The notes: generated by a model from the sequence alone, not told the origin. DNA of 64,000 bases from Aminobacter sp. HY435 (GCF_027568395.1 NZ_JANKZL010000008.1:186001-250000); one strand, 5' to 3'. Shown: positions 44,487 to 56,226, numbered from the stretch's first letter. Translations and numbers: made by a program.

Positions 44487-44741
44487 TCATAACTCGATAT
44501 CGCGGATCATCGAGTCCGGGCGGCGCTCGACCTCTGCCGCAAACTCTTCATCCCAAACGGGACCGGACAGTAGGTATTCTGCAAGCGTTTTCCGTTTGCC
44601 CACCAGCTTCTCGTATTGTTCGGCTGAGAGCACGACAACCGCCGGTTCACCGCGCACGGTGACCGTCTGCGGCCCTTCCTTCCGGGCGCGCTGGACCAGC
44701 TTGGAAAAATTGTTCTTGGCGTCCTGCAGATGCCAGTTCAT
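44487..44741 (-). CDS. Phd/YefM-type antitoxin
   Basis: 84 residues from ATG 44741; AGGTGA stands 5 bases before it, whereas GTG 44750 lies within that site. The N-terminal Phd fold is M-N-W-H-L-Q-D-A-K-N-N-F-S-K-L-V, then G-P-Q-T-V-T-V-R-G-E-P-A-V-V-V-L-S-A-E-Q-Y-E-K-L (DNA binding), and an acidic C-terminal tail (W-D-E-E-F-A-A-E-V-E) expected to wrap the toxin. It should neutralise the PIN toxin and, with it, bind the palindrome just upstream. Paired with toxin by one-base spacing. Confidence 0.94.
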   Translation of the reverse strand: MNWHLQDAKNNFSKLVQRARKEGPQTVTVRGEPAVVVLSAEQYEKLVGKRKTLAEYLLSGPVWDEEFAAEVERRPDSMIRDIEL

Positions 44742-44750
44742 CGTCGTCAC

Positions 44751-44800
44751 CTGGCTAGCTTGGCTAGCCAGAATATAGTGGAGAACGACGTTCCACTCAA
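44751..44800 (-). promoter_or_regulatory. Toxin-antitoxin promoter and palindromic operator
   Basis: On the minus strand a -35 TTGAGT (44795-44800) and a -10 TATATT (44772-44777) are exactly 17 bases apart. Right behind the -10 lies CTGGCTAGC-CAA-GCTAGCCAG (44751-44771), a perfect 9-bp inverted repeat that runs into the antitoxin ribosome site. This is the expected layout for autoregulation by the antitoxin/toxin complex. Confidence 0.85.
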
Positions 44801-44822
44801 CTGTGCTGTGGTGACGGCACCT

Positions 44823-45485
44823 CTAGCGGCTGCCGAAAATCGCCGAGCCGACGCGGACGCTGGTGGCGCCGAAGGCGACCGCAAGTTCATAGTCGCCGGA
44901 CATGCCCATCGAGAGCTTTTCGACGCCGGCCTCGCGCGCCAGTTTCGCCAGCAGGGCGAAGTGCGGCCCGGGGTTTTCATCGACCGGGGGAATGCACATC
45001 AGGCCCTCGATGGCGAGGCCGTGGATCTCGCGGCAATGCTTGACGAAGGCGACGGCTTCGCGCGGTCCGATGCCTGCCTTCTGCTCTTCCGAACCGGTGT
45101 TGACCTGCACATAGAGCCTCGTGGCGCGGCCCTGGCGTTCGATTTCCCTGGCGAGCTCGGCGGCGATCTTGTCGCGGTCGACCGTCTCGATGACGTCGAA
45201 CAGCGCAACCGCTTCCTTGGCCTTGTTGGACTGCAGCGGGCCGATGAGGTGGAGTTCGATGTCCGGAAACTCGGCCTTCAACTGAGGCCACTTGCCCTGT
45301 GCTTCCTGGACGCGGTTTTCGCCGAAGACACGCTGGCCGGCCTCGATCACAGGCCGGATGTGCTCGGCGTCGAAGGTTTTCGAAACGGCGACCAGCGTCA
45401 CGGCCCCGACCGGCCTGTTGGTTTCCTGCTCGGCGGCACCTATCTTCTGCTTCACCAGCGCTAGCTGTTCGAGCGAACTTTCCAT
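44823..45485 (-). CDS. yggS: YggS/PROSC-type pyridoxal phosphate homeostasis protein
   Basis: 220 residues from ATG 45485; longer starts in the open frame are not conserved. The PLP Lys is Lys36 in V-A-V-S-K-T. Further marks are F-G-E-N-R-V-Q-E, W-x-L-x-G-P-L-Q-S-N-K, V-N-T-G-S-E, and S-M-G-M-S-G-D-Y-E-L-A near the phosphate site, with R-V-G-S-A-I-F-G at the end. The protein binds PLP, probably buffers the free cofactor and affects amino acid balance; it is not a racemase. Divergent from leuS. Confidence 0.96.
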   Translation of the reverse strand: MESSLEQLALVKQKIGAAEQETNRPVGAVTLVAVSKTFDAEHIRPVIEAGQRVFGENRVQEAQGKWPQLKAEFPDIELHLIGPLQSNKAKEAVALFDVIETVDRDKIAAELAREIERQGRATRLYVQVNTGSEEQKAGIGPREAVAFVKHCREIHGLAIEGLMCIPPVDENPGPHFALLAKLAREAGVEKLSMGMSGDYELAVAFGATSVRVGSAIFGSR

Positions 45486-45627
45486 ACCATGGCCCTGCTG
45501 CATTTTGCCCGGCTCCGGCACGCCGGAGTTGACGGGTCCGGGAATCCATGATGAACACCCGGCAACGATTTCCTGAACCGCGGGTTTTCGCCCCGGTCCA
45601 TGCACGCTTTTAAGTGAAAAACATCCG

Positions 45628-48232
<2,605 letters not shown>

Positions 48233-48246
<14 letters not shown>

Positions 48247-48796
48247 GGCGCGGAAGTCTGCGGATACATTGCGTTTTGCTGCCGGACTGGCCTTGCTTGG
48301 CGCCGTTGCACTGGTCTCGGCCTGTACTGTCCGTCCGCTCTATTCGGACGGGCCTGCCGGCGCCGGTATCGAATCCGGCACGGCGGCGCAGCTGGCAGCG
48401 ATCAACATCAAGCCGGTCGACACGCGCTATGCGCAGGAAGTGCGCAACCACCTGATCTTCCTGTTCAACAGCGGAGCAGGGCAGCAGGCGGCGGCACCCT
48501 ACGTCATGAACCTCAAGGTCAATCGTTCCAATGAGGCGACGCTGCTGGCCCAGGTGACAAGTGTCGACGACGAGCCGACGGCCGGCACGATGACGCTGAC
48601 CGCGACCTACGTCATCACCGACATCAAGACCGGCAAGAACATCACGGCGGGCAAGCGCAGCATCTCGTCGTCCTATGACCGTCCGCGCCAGGAGTTCGCC
48701 CGGCTTCGCGCCGAGCGCGACGCCGAAAACCGCGCGGCGCGCGAGCTCGCCGACCTGCTCAGGCTGGCCATCGCGCAGGACATCTCCAAGGGCTGA
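48233..48796 (+). CDS. lptE: LPS-assembly lipoprotein LptE
   Basis: 187 residues from ATG 48233, inside the end of leuS in another frame. The signal ends A-L-V-S-A-C (lipobox, Cys31), and the mature start T-V-R-P-L-Y-S is the usual LptE beginning. A beta-rich middle with [19 protein letters not shown] and a C-terminal helix [12 protein letters not shown] fit the fold. LptE plugs and supports LptD in the outer membrane when lipopolysaccharide is inserted. In related genomes holA usually follows; here an AAA ATPase gene is next instead. Confidence 0.88.
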
Positions 48797-48823
48797 GGCA
48801 GCGCGCATGGGCAGGTCCTGTCG

Positions 48824-49954
48824 ATGCGCCTGACGTACTTTTCCACCGCCGGCTACCGGTCGTTGCGCGCGATCCGGCTCGACATCGGCCAGGTCAGCGT
48901 CTTCGCCGGCGAAAACGGCGTCGGCAAATCCAACCTCTATCGAGCCCTTCAGCTGATCAAGGCATCGGCTGACGGCACGCTTGCCCGCGAGATCGCGGGC
49001 GAGGGCGGCATGAGCTCGGTCCTGTGGTCGGGCAAGCGCCGTACCGGACAGCCGGTTCGCGTCATCATCGACGCCCGGTTCGTCGACGACGAAACGGCAG
49101 TCGAATATGGCTACCGGGTCGAAATCGGGCTGCCTCCGCCGGTTTCGGCCGGCTTTGCGTTCGAACCGCATGTCAAGGAAGAGACGCTGAGCGTCGAGGC
49201 CGGACGGCGGCCCGTCGAAATGATGACGCGCAAGGGCCAGGCGGTGTTCGCCCGCGATGGCGACGGCAGGCGCGTCGAATACCCCGATCGTATCCTGAAT
49301 TCGGAAACGGCGCTGTCGCTTCTCGGCGGCGCTGGCCGCTATCCGGAAGTCGGCGATCTGCGTGCAGCGGTGGCCGGCTGGCGCTTTTATCATGGCTTCC
49401 GAACCGACGCCGATTCGTTGGTGCGGCGGCCGGCGCTGGCGACCACCGCGCCGATGCTGGACGAGGATGGCGCCAACCTGGCCGCCGTGTTCGCCACGCT
49501 ACGCCACATCCGCGGCGACACCGTCGATCTTGACCGCATGATCGGCGATGCACTCGGCGGGGCCGTGCTCGATGTGCCTGTGCCCGCGGAAACAGCGACC
49601 TTTGGTCTGGCGCTGCCCGAGTTCCCGCAACGGGTATTTCGTCCCCAGGAATTGTCGGACGGACAGATCCGCTTCCTGGCGCTGGCCGGCGCGCTGATGT
49701 CTTATCGCTTGCCCAGGCTGGTCGCGCTCAATGAGCCGGAAGCGAGCCTGCATGTGCGCATGCTGCCGGCGCTCGCCGACATGATCGCCGCGGCGGCCGA
49801 ACGGACGCAGGTCTGGGTGGTCACGCATTCGCGCGAACTGGCCGAGCTGGTGCGAGAGCGCACCGGCGCAAGAGCGCTGACGCTGCTGCGCATCGATGGT
49901 GCCACGACGATCGAAGGCATGCGCGCGACCGGCGTGATGCCGGAGGATGACTAG
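48824..49954 (+). CDS. AAA-family ATPase of the SMC/RecF-like (ABC) type
   Basis: 376 residues. Walker A G-E-N-G-V-G-K-S-N (29-37), a Q-like L-I-K-A-S, the signature L-S-D-G-Q-I-R-F and Walker B L-V-A-L-N-E-P-E-A-S-L-H are intact, with a late H-S (V-V-T-H-S) as the switch His. Middle part about 60-260 is unrelated to standard ABC importers, as in single-protein AAA_21/SMC-like ATPases, including the OLD family without the TOPRIM part. No TOPRIM acidic motif is seen, so it has no visible nuclease. Functions range from DNA repair to phage defence; none can be assigned. The stop codon overlaps that of the opposite EamA gene within CTAG. Confidence 0.85.
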   Translation: MRLTYFSTAGYRSLRAIRLDIGQVSVFAGENGVGKSNLYRALQLIKASADGTLAREIAGEGGMSSVLWSGKRRTGQPVRVIIDARFVDDETAVEYGYRVEIGLPPPVSAGFAFEPHVKEETLSVEAGRRPVEMMTRKGQAVFARDGDGRRVEYPDRILNSETALSLLGGAGRYPEVGDLRAAVAGWRFYHGFRTDADSLVRRPALATTAPMLDEDGANLAAVFATLRHIRGDTVDLDRMIGDALGGAVLDVPVPAETATFGLALPEFPQRVFRPQELSDGQIRFLALAGALMSYRLPRLVALNEPEASLHVRMLPALADMIAAAAERTQVWVVTHSRELAELVRERTGARALTLLRIDGATTIEGMRATGVMPEDD

Positions 49955-50832
49955 GCGCGCGCCGGCCGCTGCCTGGTGAGCGACCAGCCGAGTGTCATTC
50001 CCGCGGCGGCAACCAGGATGGCCGCCGCCCCGATCATCTGCAGCGGCTGCAGGCGATGGCCGAAGACCACGAAGTCGGCCAGGATCGCGACCACCGGGTA
50101 GATGAAGGACAGCGCGCCGACGAGATTGGTCGGCAGCTTCTGGATCGCGCCATAGAGCAGTATGTACATCAGACCGGTGTGGACGACGCCGATGGCGACG
50201 AGCAGCGCCCAGGTCGCGGCGTCGGCCGGCAGTGCCGTGAAGTCGGCGAAGGGCGCAAGCATGATGACGCCGACCGCGACCTGCACGAGCGCGATCAGGT
50301 GCGGCGGAACGCCCTTGAGCCTTTTCGCGACGATCGCCGCGATGGCGTAGAAGAAGGCGGCTCCGAGCGCCATGAGGATGCCGGTGAAATAGTCGGTGCC
50401 TGTCCCGGATTTGGCCTGCACGATCATCAGCATGCCGGCAAAGGCAACTGCCAGCCAGCCGAGCTTGGTCGGCGTCAGCCGCTCGCCGAAAAACATCGCC
50501 CCCAGCGCCACCAGCATGAAGGGCTGGGTGTTGTAGACGGCGGTGGCGATCGAGATCGAGGCGCGCGGAAAGGCGGCAAACAGCAGCAGCCAGTTGGCGA
50601 CGATGGCGATGCCGCCCAAAGCGGCCCAGGCAGTCTGTCGACGCCCGATGGCCTCGGCGCGGAGCAGGCCGAGCGCGGTGCAGATGGCCAAAAGCGTCAG
50701 CGCGCCAAAGGCGCAGCGCCAGAACACGACCGACAGGACAGGCTGGCCGGAGAGGACGACGAACACGCCGATGGTTCCCGATATCGCCATGGCAGTGGTC
50801 ATCTCGATGGTGCCGCGCGTTTTTTCCGTCAT
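49951..50832 (-). CDS. EamA-family drug/metabolite exporter
   Basis: 293 residues from ATG 50832, ten predicted membrane segments in two EamA repeats. The first has A-T-A-V-Y-N-T-Q-P-F (about 92-101) and F-F-G-E-R-L-T-P-T-K-L-G (loop); the second has L-S-F-I-Y-P-V-V-A-I and F-G-H-R-L-Q-P-L-Q-M. These P-x-x-x / G-E-x-L loops are the family standard. It probably exports amino acids or other small metabolites. Divergent from an Lrp-type regulator with a 130-base gap, the usual arrangement for an exporter controlled by its own Lrp. The long upstream open frame is not supported. Confidence 0.9.
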   Translation of the reverse strand: MTEKTRGTIEMTTAMAISGTIGVFVVLSGQPVLSVVFWRCAFGALTLLAICTALGLLRAEAIGRRQTAWAALGGIAIVANWLLLFAAFPRASISIATAVYNTQPFMLVALGAMFFGERLTPTKLGWLAVAFAGMLMIVQAKSGTGTDYFTGILMALGAAFFYAIAAIVAKRLKGVPPHLIALVQVAVGVIMLAPFADFTALPADAATWALLVAIGVVHTGLMYILLYGAIQKLPTNLVGALSFIYPVVAILADFVVFGHRLQPLQMIGAAAILVAAAGMTLGWSLTRQRPARA

Positions 50833-50962
50833 GGTCCTGTCCTCGATGTTCGATCGCATTCTTGCGCAGGCGGAATGGGTATTTCCATGCGTTGGTGAAG
50901 GAGATTGTCGGATTGAACCTAACAAAGTAAGGTGCATCCTCAGGAGAGGCTCAGGAGTGGAA

Positions 50963-51400
50963 ATGCTCGACGATCTGGACAGGCGCATCGTCGAAATCCT
51001 GGTCGAGGACGCCAGGATTTCACTGAAGGATTTGGCACAGCGGGTCGGCCTGTCGTCGCCGAGCGCTTCGGAGAGACTGAAGCGGCTGGAGGAGCGCGGG
51101 GTCATCCGTGGCTTCACCATCGAGGTGGATCCGGCAGCGCTTGGCTACACGCTCCAGGCCATCGTCCGCATCCGGCCGCTGCCGGGCAAGCTGCATGTCG
51201 TGCAGGACCTGATCCAGCAGATCCCGCAATTCTCCGAATGCGACAAGGTTACGGGCGACGATTGCTTCGTCGGACGGCTGCACATCCGTTCGATCGGCGA
51301 ACTCGATACGATCCTCGACCGCATCGCCGACAAGGCGGAAACCAGCAGCTCGATCGTCAAGGCGCAACCGGTGAAGCGGCGGCTGCCGCCGCTGCTCTGA
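50963..51400 (+). CDS. Lrp/AsnC-family regulator
   Basis: 145 residues from ATG 50963; AGGAG stands 6 bases before it (GTG 50957 is overlapped by the same site). The helix-turn-helix is L-D-R-R-I-V-E-I-L-V-E-D-A-R-I, S-L-K-D-L-A-Q-R-V-G-L-S-S-P-S-A-S-E-R-L-K-R-L, then G-V-I-R-G-F-T. The C-terminal RAM domain runs to L-L, with C-D-K-V-T-G-D-D-C-F at the ligand-binding turn. It probably controls the divergent EamA exporter in response to an amino acid, by family and position. Confidence 0.94.
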   Translation: MLDDLDRRIVEILVEDARISLKDLAQRVGLSSPSASERLKRLEERGVIRGFTIEVDPAALGYTLQAIVRIRPLPGKLHVVQDLIQQIPQFSECDKVTGDDCFVGRLHIRSIGELDTILDRIADKAETSSSIVKAQPVKRRLPPLL

Positions 51401-51415
51401 GACGTGGATACAAAA

Positions 51416-51441
51416 AAGCCGGCGCTGGTGACGCCGGCCTT
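51416..51441. terminator. Bidirectional terminator between lrp-like gene and transaldolase
   Basis: AAGCCGGCG-CTGGTGA-CGCCGGCCTT pairs over nine bases; A-rich on the left and T-containing on the right, 16 bases after the lrp stop and 20 before the opposite stop. Confidence 0.8.
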
Positions 51442-51461
51442 GATGGTCTTGCGGTGAAAGA

Positions 51462-52115
51462 TCAGCCGATCTTCTGGCCGGTCTTGGCCCAGTCGGCCAG
51501 GAACATCTCGAGGCCCTTGTCGGTCAGCGGGTGCTTGACCAGCGCCTTCAGCGTTGCCGGCGGGATGGTGGCGACGTCGGCGCCGATCAGGGCGGCGCGC
51601 TTGACGTGTTCGGTCGAGCGGATCGAGGCCGCGAGGATCTCGGTGTCGAAGCCGTAGTTGTCATAGATATGCCGGATCTCGGCGATCAGTTCCATGCCGT
51701 CGACGGCCATGTCGTCGAGCCGGCCGATGAAGGGCGAGATGAAGGTGGCGCCGGCCTTGGCGGCGAGCAGGGCCTGATTGGCGGAGAAGCACAGCGTGAC
51801 ATTGACCATGCGGCCTTCCGAGGTCAGCGCGCGGCAGGCCTTGAGGCCGTCGAGCGTCAGCGGCACCTTGATGCAGATGTTGTCGGCGATCTTCGACAGA
51901 ACCGCAGCTTCCTTCATCATCTCGGCATATTCGGTGGCTGCCACTTCGGCGGAGACCGGGCCTTCGACGATGTCGCAGATTTCCTTGGTCACTTCGGCGA
52001 TGTTGCGGCCGGACTTGAGGATCAGCGACGGGTTGGTGGTGACGCCGTCAAGAAGGCCGAGCTCGTTGAGCTCGCGGATTTCCTGGACGTCGGCGGTGTC
52101 GACGAAAAACTTCAT
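51462..52115 (-). CDS. tal: Transaldolase, short (TalC/MipB-like) class
   Basis: 217 residues from ATG 52115 (AAGGAGACTCC upstream). The family pattern: [21 protein letters not shown], Schiff-base Lys83 in I-C-I-K-V-P and [20 protein letters not shown] follows. It transfers dihydroxyacetone between sugar phosphates in the non-oxidative pentose phosphate pathway. Fructose-6-phosphate aldolase is a close relative; the residues that separate the two cannot be judged safely here. It has a one-gene unit upstream of priA, which is divergent. Confidence 0.94.
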   Translation of the reverse strand: MKFFVDTADVQEIRELNELGLLDGVTTNPSLILKSGRNIAEVTKEICDIVEGPVSAEVAATEYAEMMKEAAVLSKIADNICIKVPLTLDGLKACRALTSEGRMVNVTLCFSANQALLAAKAGATFISPFIGRLDDMAVDGMELIAEIRHIYDNYGFDTEILAASIRSTEHVKRAALIGADVATIPPATLKALVKHPLTDKGLEMFLADWAKTGQKIG

Positions 52116-52205
52116 GGGAGTCTCCTTGGTCGTGGCGTTGTGCCGCCGGGGCACTGAACTGGTCGGCCTTTGCTCTAAACCAAGTTCGGGGCAAGGTCAC
52201 GCGTC

Positions 52206-54389
52206 ATGACCGCCGATTCGCCAAGAACCAGGGCTGCCCCCGTGCTGGTGCCGATGCCGGCCGAGCGCGCCTACTCCTATGCCGTCCCCGATGGCATGCA
52301 GGTGGTGCCCGGTTCGATCGTGCGCGTGCCGCTCGGCCCGCGCGAAGTGGCCGGCATCGTCTGGGACGGGCCGGTGGAAACAGTCGACCCGAAAAAGCTC
52401 AGGCCGATCGCCCATGTCTTCGATTGTCCGCCGGTCACCGACCAGATGCGGCGGCTGGTCGACTGGGTGGCGCAATACACGCTCTCGCCGCCCGGCATGG
52501 TGGCGCGGATGATCCTGCGCGCACCGGAAGCGTTCGACCCCGAACCCTGGACGGAAGGCATCAAGCGCGGCGACGGCGAACCGGACCGGATGACGGCGGC
52601 GCGCAGCCGGGTGCTCGAGATGGCCAATGACGGCATGGCCTGGACGCGCTCGGGCCTTGCCCATGCCGTCGGCGTTTCCTCGACCGTCATCGACGGGCTC
52701 AGGGCGCAGGGCGTGTTCGACACGGTGATGATCCCGCCGCGCCCGGTGGTGGCCGAGCCAGATGCGTCCTACGCCACCGCCGAGCTGACGACCGACCAGG
52801 AAGCCGTCGCGGCAGGCCTGCGCGCTCAGGTGGCGGCCGACAAGTTCGGCGTCACGCTGATCGACGGCGTCACCGGCTCGGGCAAGACGGAAGTCTATTT
52901 CGAGGCGGTCGCCGCTGCGCTCGACAAGGGCAGGCAGGTGCTGATCCTGCTGCCCGAGATCGCTTTGACCCAGGCCTTCCTCGAGCGCTTTCAGAATCGC
53001 TTCGGCTCCAAGCCGGCCGAATGGCATTCCGACCTGCCGCCGCGCATGCGCGAGCGCGTCTGGCGCCAAGTGGCGGAGGGGGGCGTCCGCGTGGTCGCCG
53101 GCGCCCGTTCGGCGCTGTTTCTGCCGTTCAACAACCTTGGCCTGATCGTCGTCGACGAGGAGCACGACCCTGCCTACAAGCAGGAGGACCGCGTCTACTA
53201 CAACGCCCGCGACATGGCGGTGGTGCGCGGCCATATCGGCGCCTTCCCGGTGGTGCTGGCCTCGGCGACGCCGTCGGTTGAAAGCCGCGTCAATGCCGAG
53301 CAGGGCAAGTATGCGCGCGCCGTGCTGTCGGCGCGATTTGCCGAAGCCGCGCTGCCCAAGCTCGCGACTATCGACATGCGGCGCTCGCCACCGGCGCGCG
53401 GCGGCTTCCTGTCGCCGGTGCTGCTCGGCAAGATGCGCGAGACGCTGGAGCGCAAGGAACAGTCGCTGCTGTTTCTCAACCGGCGCGGCTACGCGCCGCT
53501 GACGCTGTGCCGGGTCTGCGGCCATCGCTTCGGCTGCCCGGTGTGCTCGGCCTGGCTGGTCGAGCACCGCTTTCGCGGCCAGCTCGTCTGCCACCATTGC
53601 GGCCACAACGAAAAGCGCCCCGAGGCATGCCCGGAATGCGGCACCTTCGATCATCTGGTCGCCTGCGGCCCCGGTGTCGAGCGCATCGCCGAGGAGGTGG
53701 TCCATCATTTTCCCGAAGCGCGGACCATCGTCCTGTCGTCGGACATGCTCGGCGGGGTGAAGCGCCTGAGGCTGGAGCTGGAGGCCATCGCCAATGGCGA
53801 GGCCGATATCGTCATCGGCACCCAGCTTGTCGCCAAGGGGCACAACTTTCCCAACATGACGCTGGTCGGCGTGGTCGATGCCGATCTCGGCCTCGCCAAT
53901 GGCGATCCGCGCGCTGCCGAACGAACCTACCAGCTGCTGTCGCAGGTGACAGGCCGTGCCGGCCGCACCGGCAAGAAGAGCCTTGGCCTGCTGCAGACCT
54001 TCCAGCCCGACCACCCGGTCATGCGGGCGATCGTCTCCGGCGATTCGGAGGCGTTCTACGAGCGCGAGATCGCCGAACGTGAGCGCTCGGCGCTGCCGCC
54101 CTTCGGCCGGCTGGCCGGCATCATCGTCAGCGCGGCGACGCGGCCCGAGGCGGAGAGCCATGCACGGGGGCTGCGGCGTGCGGCACATGTCGCCCAGGAC
54201 GTTCATGTGCTCGGCCCGGCCGAGGCGCCGCTGGCGCTGGTCGGCGGCCGCCATCGTTTCCGCCTGCTGGTACAGGCCGACCGCAAGGCCGACATCCAGG
54301 GCTACATCAAGGCGATGCTCGCCGCCGGGCCGAAGGTGCGCGGCTCGGTGCGCGTGCAGGTTGACATCGACCCGCAGAGTTTCCTGTAG
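52206..54389 (+). CDS. priA: Primosomal protein N' (replication restart helicase PriA)
   Basis: 727 residues. The N-terminal DNA-binding part (V-L-V-P-M-P, Y-A-V-P-D-G, G-S-I-V-R-V-P-L-G) is followed by Walker A G-V-T-G-S-G-K-T-E-V (221-230), D-E-E-H (Walker B), S-A-T-P-S-V-E-S and a zinc-binding insertion with the Cys pairs C-R-V-C, C-P-V-C, C-H-H-C and C-P-E-C. T-Q-L-V-A-K-G-H-N-F and the Q-x-x-G-R-A-G-R box complete the helicase. It reloads DnaB at stalled forks. ATG 52206 overlaps no other gene. It converges with the methyltransferase gene (stops one base apart). Confidence 0.98.
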   Translation: MTADSPRTRAAPVLVPMPAERAYSYAVPDGMQVVPGSIVRVPLGPREVAGIVWDGPVETVDPKKLRPIAHVFDCPPVTDQMRRLVDWVAQYTLSPPGMVARMILRAPEAFDPEPWTEGIKRGDGEPDRMTAARSRVLEMANDGMAWTRSGLAHAVGVSSTVIDGLRAQGVFDTVMIPPRPVVAEPDASYATAELTTDQEAVAAGLRAQVAADKFGVTLIDGVTGSGKTEVYFEAVAAALDKGRQVLILLPEIALTQAFLERFQNRFGSKPAEWHSDLPPRMRERVWRQVAEGGVRVVAGARSALFLPFNNLGLIVVDEEHDPAYKQEDRVYYNARDMAVVRGHIGAFPVVLASATPSVESRVNAEQGKYARAVLSARFAEAALPKLATIDMRRSPPARGGFLSPVLLGKMRETLERKEQSLLFLNRRGYAPLTLCRVCGHRFGCPVCSAWLVEHRFRGQLVCHHCGHNEKRPEACPECGTFDHLVACGPGVERIAEEVVHHFPEARTIVLSSDMLGGVKRLRLELEAIANGEADIVIGTQLVAKGHNFPNMTLVGVVDADLGLANGDPRAAERTYQLLSQVTGRAGRTGKKSLGLLQTFQPDHPVMRAIVSGDSEAFYEREIAERERSALPPFGRLAGIIVSAATRPEAESHARGLRRAAHVAQDVHVLGPAEAPLALVGGRHRFRLLVQADRKADIQGYIKAMLAAGPKVRGSVRVQVDIDPQSFL

Positions 54390-54390
54390 T

Positions 54391-54909
54391 TCAGCCCGCA
54401 GGCCGTGCGACGATGCCCACAAGTGGCGGGCTCGGAGCCGGGCCGGTCATCACCTCTTCGACGACGTAGCCGGCGGCCTTCAGCCTGACCTCGACCGCGC
54501 GCCTGATGGTTTCGACCTGGCCGGCGGTGGGCGGTTCGAAAAACAGGAACAGTCTGCCGCCGGGGGCAAGCAGCGGCTTGAGCACGGCGAGCTCGCGCAT
54601 GGCCTCGAGCCAGAACAGGTTGACGTTGATGGCAAAGACCTTGTCGAAGGCGCTGCCCGCACGCTTCCAATCGGCGAAAGCGCCCTGCACAAGGGCAGCC
54701 TTGCCGGCGGCGATTGCCGCGCGGTTTCTCTCCTCGGCGGCGCTGATGGCGCTGTCCGACCGATCCAGCCCGGTGATGTGACCGTCTATCAGCAGCGGCG
54801 TGATCCCGGCCACGGCGACTCCTCGCCCGCAACCGATTTCCAGAAGCCGGTCGCCTGGCCGAACGGCGAGGTGGTCGATTGCCCAGACTATGCGCTCCGG
54901 TATGGCCAT
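54391..54909 (-). CDS. Class I SAM-dependent methyltransferase
   Basis: 172 residues from ATG 54909. Motif I is L-L-E-I-G-C-G-R-G-V-A-V-A (about 22-34), then G-L-D-R-S-D-S-A-I for the ribose-binding acid, and L-A-P-G-G-R-L-F-L-F-F. The N-terminal P-E-R-I-V-W-A-I-D-H-L-x-x-x-P-G-D is typical of small-molecule methyltransferases of the UbiE/COQ5-like class. The substrate is unknown. Upstream codons in frame are not conserved. Confidence 0.88.
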   Translation of the reverse strand: MAIPERIVWAIDHLAVRPGDRLLEIGCGRGVAVAGITPLLIDGHITGLDRSDSAISAAEERNRAAIAAGKAALVQGAFADWKRAGSAFDKVFAINVNLFWLEAMRELAVLKPLLAPGGRLFLFFEPPTAGQVETIRRAVEVRLKAAGYVVEEVMTGPAPSPPLVGIVARPAG

Positions 54910-55034
54910 GGTCCGCTCCAGTGCTCCGCGGCACAGCATACCTGCTCCAGCCGTTCCCGCCAGTTGCGCTCTGGCGCTTGGCACACCGTCCGCTATGATC
55001 GCCACGGATTCACGGCCTAGCCGGAGGGGGAAAT

Positions 55035-55430
55035 ATGGAATTCGCATTTCCGTGGCCGACCAGCCAGGGCGAATGGCTGGCGTGGAGCTCCGCGGCCGTC
55101 ACGTTGTTGTTCGGCGCGCTCCTTTTCTTTGCCCCGAGGATCGCATTCCGCCTGCTCAGGCTGCAGGCGCGCGCCGACAATCCCGAGGCGATCGCCCAAG
55201 GCAGGGCGACGATGGCCGGCTTCTTCCTCGGCCTCGGCCTGTGCGCGCTTCTGCTCGACCAGCCCTGGCTCTACATGGCGCTCGGGGTGTCCTGGCTGTT
55301 CACAGCCTTTGGCCGCGTCGTCGCCATGATGTCCGACGGCGCCAACACCCCATACAACTGGGTAGCCATCGTTATCGAACTGACGTTGGCGGCCCTACCC
55401 CTTGGGTTTGTTTTCGGCTTCTGGCCGTGA
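55035..55430 (+). CDS. Small integral membrane protein (DUF4345-like)
   Basis: 131 residues, four membrane segments (about 17-34, 58-75, 78-95, 108-128). The loop after the first, L-R-L-Q-A-R-A-D-N-P-E-A, and the A-S/T-M-A-G-F-F-L-G-L-G stretch match small Rhizobiales proteins I recall under DUF4345 or a phage-infection-related name. I cannot verify the latter. GGAGGGGGAAAT precedes ATG 55035. Function unknown. Confidence 0.78.
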   Translation: MEFAFPWPTSQGEWLAWSSAAVTLLFGALLFFAPRIAFRLLRLQARADNPEAIAQGRATMAGFFLGLGLCALLLDQPWLYMALGVSWLFTAFGRVVAMMSDGANTPYNWVAIVIELTLAALPLGFVFGFWP

Positions 55431-55665
55431 ATCGGTCCCCGGCAGGGCCTCCGACCGGCGGGATGCGACAATAGTGCCAATACAGCTGTTAGAGGACGTG
55501 TTGCGGTCCTCAAAAGCCTGTGCTAGACGGCAATCGACTTTCGGCCGGGGGGATGCGGCTGCCGCGAGCTCCGGGGTCAAAAAACGCAGTAAGGTCAAAG
55601 ATTTAGCTGGGTCAACACTCGCTCCAAGAATCTTGCGGCCTGTCAGATAAGAGAAAAGACGGTCC

Positions 55666-56226
55666 GTGACCCAATCTTCCTCGCCAATCTCCGGTGTTGC
55701 TGAGCGCTATGCGGGTTCGTTGTTCGAACTCGCGCTCGAAGCAGGTACCGTTGCAAAGGTAGAAGCCGACCTCGGTCGTTTCGCCGCGCTCCTCGATGGC
55801 AGCGCTGATCTCGATCGCCTGATCAAGAGCCCGGTCTTTTCGGGCGACGAGCAGGAAAAAGCCATTGCGGCGATCGCCGACAAGGCGAAAATTACCGGTC
55901 TTGCCGGCAATTTCCTTCGTCTGGTCGCGCAGAATCGTCGCTTGTTCGCCCTGCCGGGCATGATCGCGGCGTTCCGCCAGATCTCGGCCGCGCATCGCGG
56001 CGAAGTTGCCGCTGACGTGACGTCGGCGCACGAGCTGACGGCGGCGCAGCAGACCGAGCTCAAGACGGCGCTGAAGAGCGTCGCCGGCAAGGATGTGGCG
56101 ATCACCGTCACCGTCGATCCTTCGCTGCTTGGCGGCCTGATCGTCAAGATGGGCTCGCGCCAGATCGATACGTCGCTCAAAACCAAACTCAATTCGCTCA
56201 AGCTTGCACTGAAAGAGGTCGGCTGA
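55666..56226 (+). CDS. atpH: F1F0 ATP synthase delta subunit
   Basis: 186 residues, starting at GTG 55666. It is the peripheral-stalk OSCP/delta subunit that joins F1 to the b subunits. The family marks are [13 protein letters not shown] near 10-22, the A-A-I-A-D-K-A-K segment and the C-terminal [21 protein letters not shown]. First gene of the F1 operon (atpH-A-G-D-C); atpI/B/E/F are elsewhere, as in other alphaproteobacteria. Its stop overlaps the atpA start (TGATG). Confidence 0.97.
   Translation: MTQSSSPISGVAERYAGSLFELALEAGTVAKVEADLGRFAALLDGSADLDRLIKSPVFSGDEQEKAIAAIADKAKITGLAGNFLRLVAQNRRLFALPGMIAAFRQISAAHRGEVAADVTSAHELTAAQQTELKTALKSVAGKDVAITVTVDPSLLGGLIVKMGSRQIDTSLKTKLNSLKLALKEVG

Noticed and set aside
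48824-49954. OLD-family nuclease (phage defence) call
   Set aside because: No TOPRIM acidic motif after the ATPase; the shape fits only the ATPase part.
52197-54422. 741-codon frame antisense to priA
   Set aside because: Repeated Asp/Arg/His/Leu composition typical of antisense frames in GC-rich genomes.
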